Positions 63,815 through 64,000 of a stretch of 64,000 nt of DNA are shown here, one piece after another (the first letter of the stretch is position 1; every line of letters begins with the position of its first letter). The notes under the pieces were generated by a model, which worked only from the letters and a program-made list of their open reading frames with translations, ran no database searches and was not told the origin of the DNA. The stretch is from Lachnospiraceae bacterium (GTDB lineage Bacteria > Bacillota > Clostridia > Lachnospirales > Lachnospiraceae). The translations under genes were made by a program, and so were the position numbers. Location: the NCBI GenBank assembly GCA_017480195.1, contig JAFVBE010000016.1, forward strand, positions 1 through 64,000, read 5' to 3'.

Positions 63815-64000
63815 CTAATCCGCAGATTTCTCATACTTTTCCAGACTATCTTTAAACACCAGATTCATTATCTTCTCAGTTGCATGTCCGTCACAGGCGC
63901 TCATAAATTTATTCCTAAAGTCTATAACCCTCTGCCTATCAAAGTTTCTGTCTATATCCCCGATATAATCTATCATTTCCTCATTCGTCATACATATCGG
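63815..64000 (-). CDS. C-terminus of a CDP-glycerol glycerophosphotransferase (partial)
   Basis: The frame is open from the right edge to the stop at 63815, 61 residues. It reads NFDRQRVIDFRNKFMSACDG, then HATEKIMNLVF, the ending typical of TagB/TagF-type enzymes that build poly(glycerol phosphate). The catalytic part lies outside the window. It is upstream of the GT2 gene. Confidence 0.75.
   Translation of the reverse strand, partial: PICMTNEEMIDYIGDIDRNFDRQRVIDFRNKFMSACDGHATEKIMNLVFKDSLEKYEKSAD

Noticed and set aside
1..64000. CRISPR arrays, tRNA or rRNA genes
   Set aside because: No regularly spaced repeat series, no cloverleaf-like gene with a GGTTCGAATCC-type arm and no rRNA-like sequence was recognised while reading the window.

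Overview
The window looks like a chromosome segment of a low-GC Bacillota bacterium, most likely Lachnospiraceae-like Clostridia. The inference rests on AT-rich codon use, strong AGGAGG ribosome sites, a T-box leader, an aspS-gatCAB tRNA-dependent amidation operon, split purine enzymes (PurO plus a stand-alone AICAR transformylase), a greA-lysS pair, and a glmU-like/pth/mfd/PPIase cluster. Most genes lie on the minus strand. No rRNA, tRNA or CRISPR array was seen.

Region 1 (1-6213) is an integrated mobile element abutting the 3' end of lysS. It holds the 3' end of a DDE transposase, a Tn916-type excisionase, a CRESS-like replication initiator (HUH nuclease plus SF3 helicase) broken by a -1 frameshift, an FtsK-like coupling ATPase, small unknown genes, a hairpin cluster between ftsK and rep, an iteron-like repeat zone, and apparent cargo (a secreted Thr/Glu-rich protein, a membrane protein, a ribbon-helix-helix protein). 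No integrase is visible; it would be expected to the left, where the transposase end lies.

Region 2 (6214-19253) is mostly housekeeping: lysS, greA, purO, AICAR transformylase, glgB and a PAS-GGDEF protein. Its unusual parts are an operon of flavin reductase, a tiny lipoprotein with two V-P-x-x-V-Y-G-P-P-x-x-F repeats and a radical SAM/SPASM enzyme, and a 267-bp near-perfect palindrome between purO and the transformylase gene.

Region 3 (19254-30330) holds rpsT, holA and comEC, with a RAYT transposase and four REP copies between holA and comEC. Three genes end inside REP sequence. A GerMN lipoprotein, a sensor kinase and a response regulator follow; an adenosine deaminase gene sits in reverse orientation between kinase and regulator. 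comEA, a YdcZ transporter and a PPIase complete the region.

Region 4 (30343-49571) carries mfd, pth, a GlmU-like pyrophosphorylase without its acetyltransferase domain, a DtxR-type regulator, gltX, a YoaK protein, a second long palindrome sharing a core with the first, a GGDEF-EAL protein behind a G9 tract, a GH25 lysozyme, an ABC exporter whose permease is fused to a CPBP protease, a hydrolase-methyltransferase fusion, and an LCP protein.

Region 5 (49572-51864) is a compact two-gene unit with its own promoter: a 179-aa unknown protein and a free-standing reverse transcriptase. The RT is preceded by a leader bounded by a 14-bp inverted repeat enclosing three more hairpins. It is the best candidate for an undescribed system, with the YGPP lipoprotein/radical SAM operon second.

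Region 6 (51865-64000) is an envelope and translation block: a GT2 and an FkbM methyltransferase on the plus strand, then a minus-strand series aspS-gatC-gatA-gatB-rfbB-rfbA-hflK-hflC behind a T-box leader with no obvious internal terminator, then a GT2 and the end of a CDP-glycerol glycerophosphotransferase.
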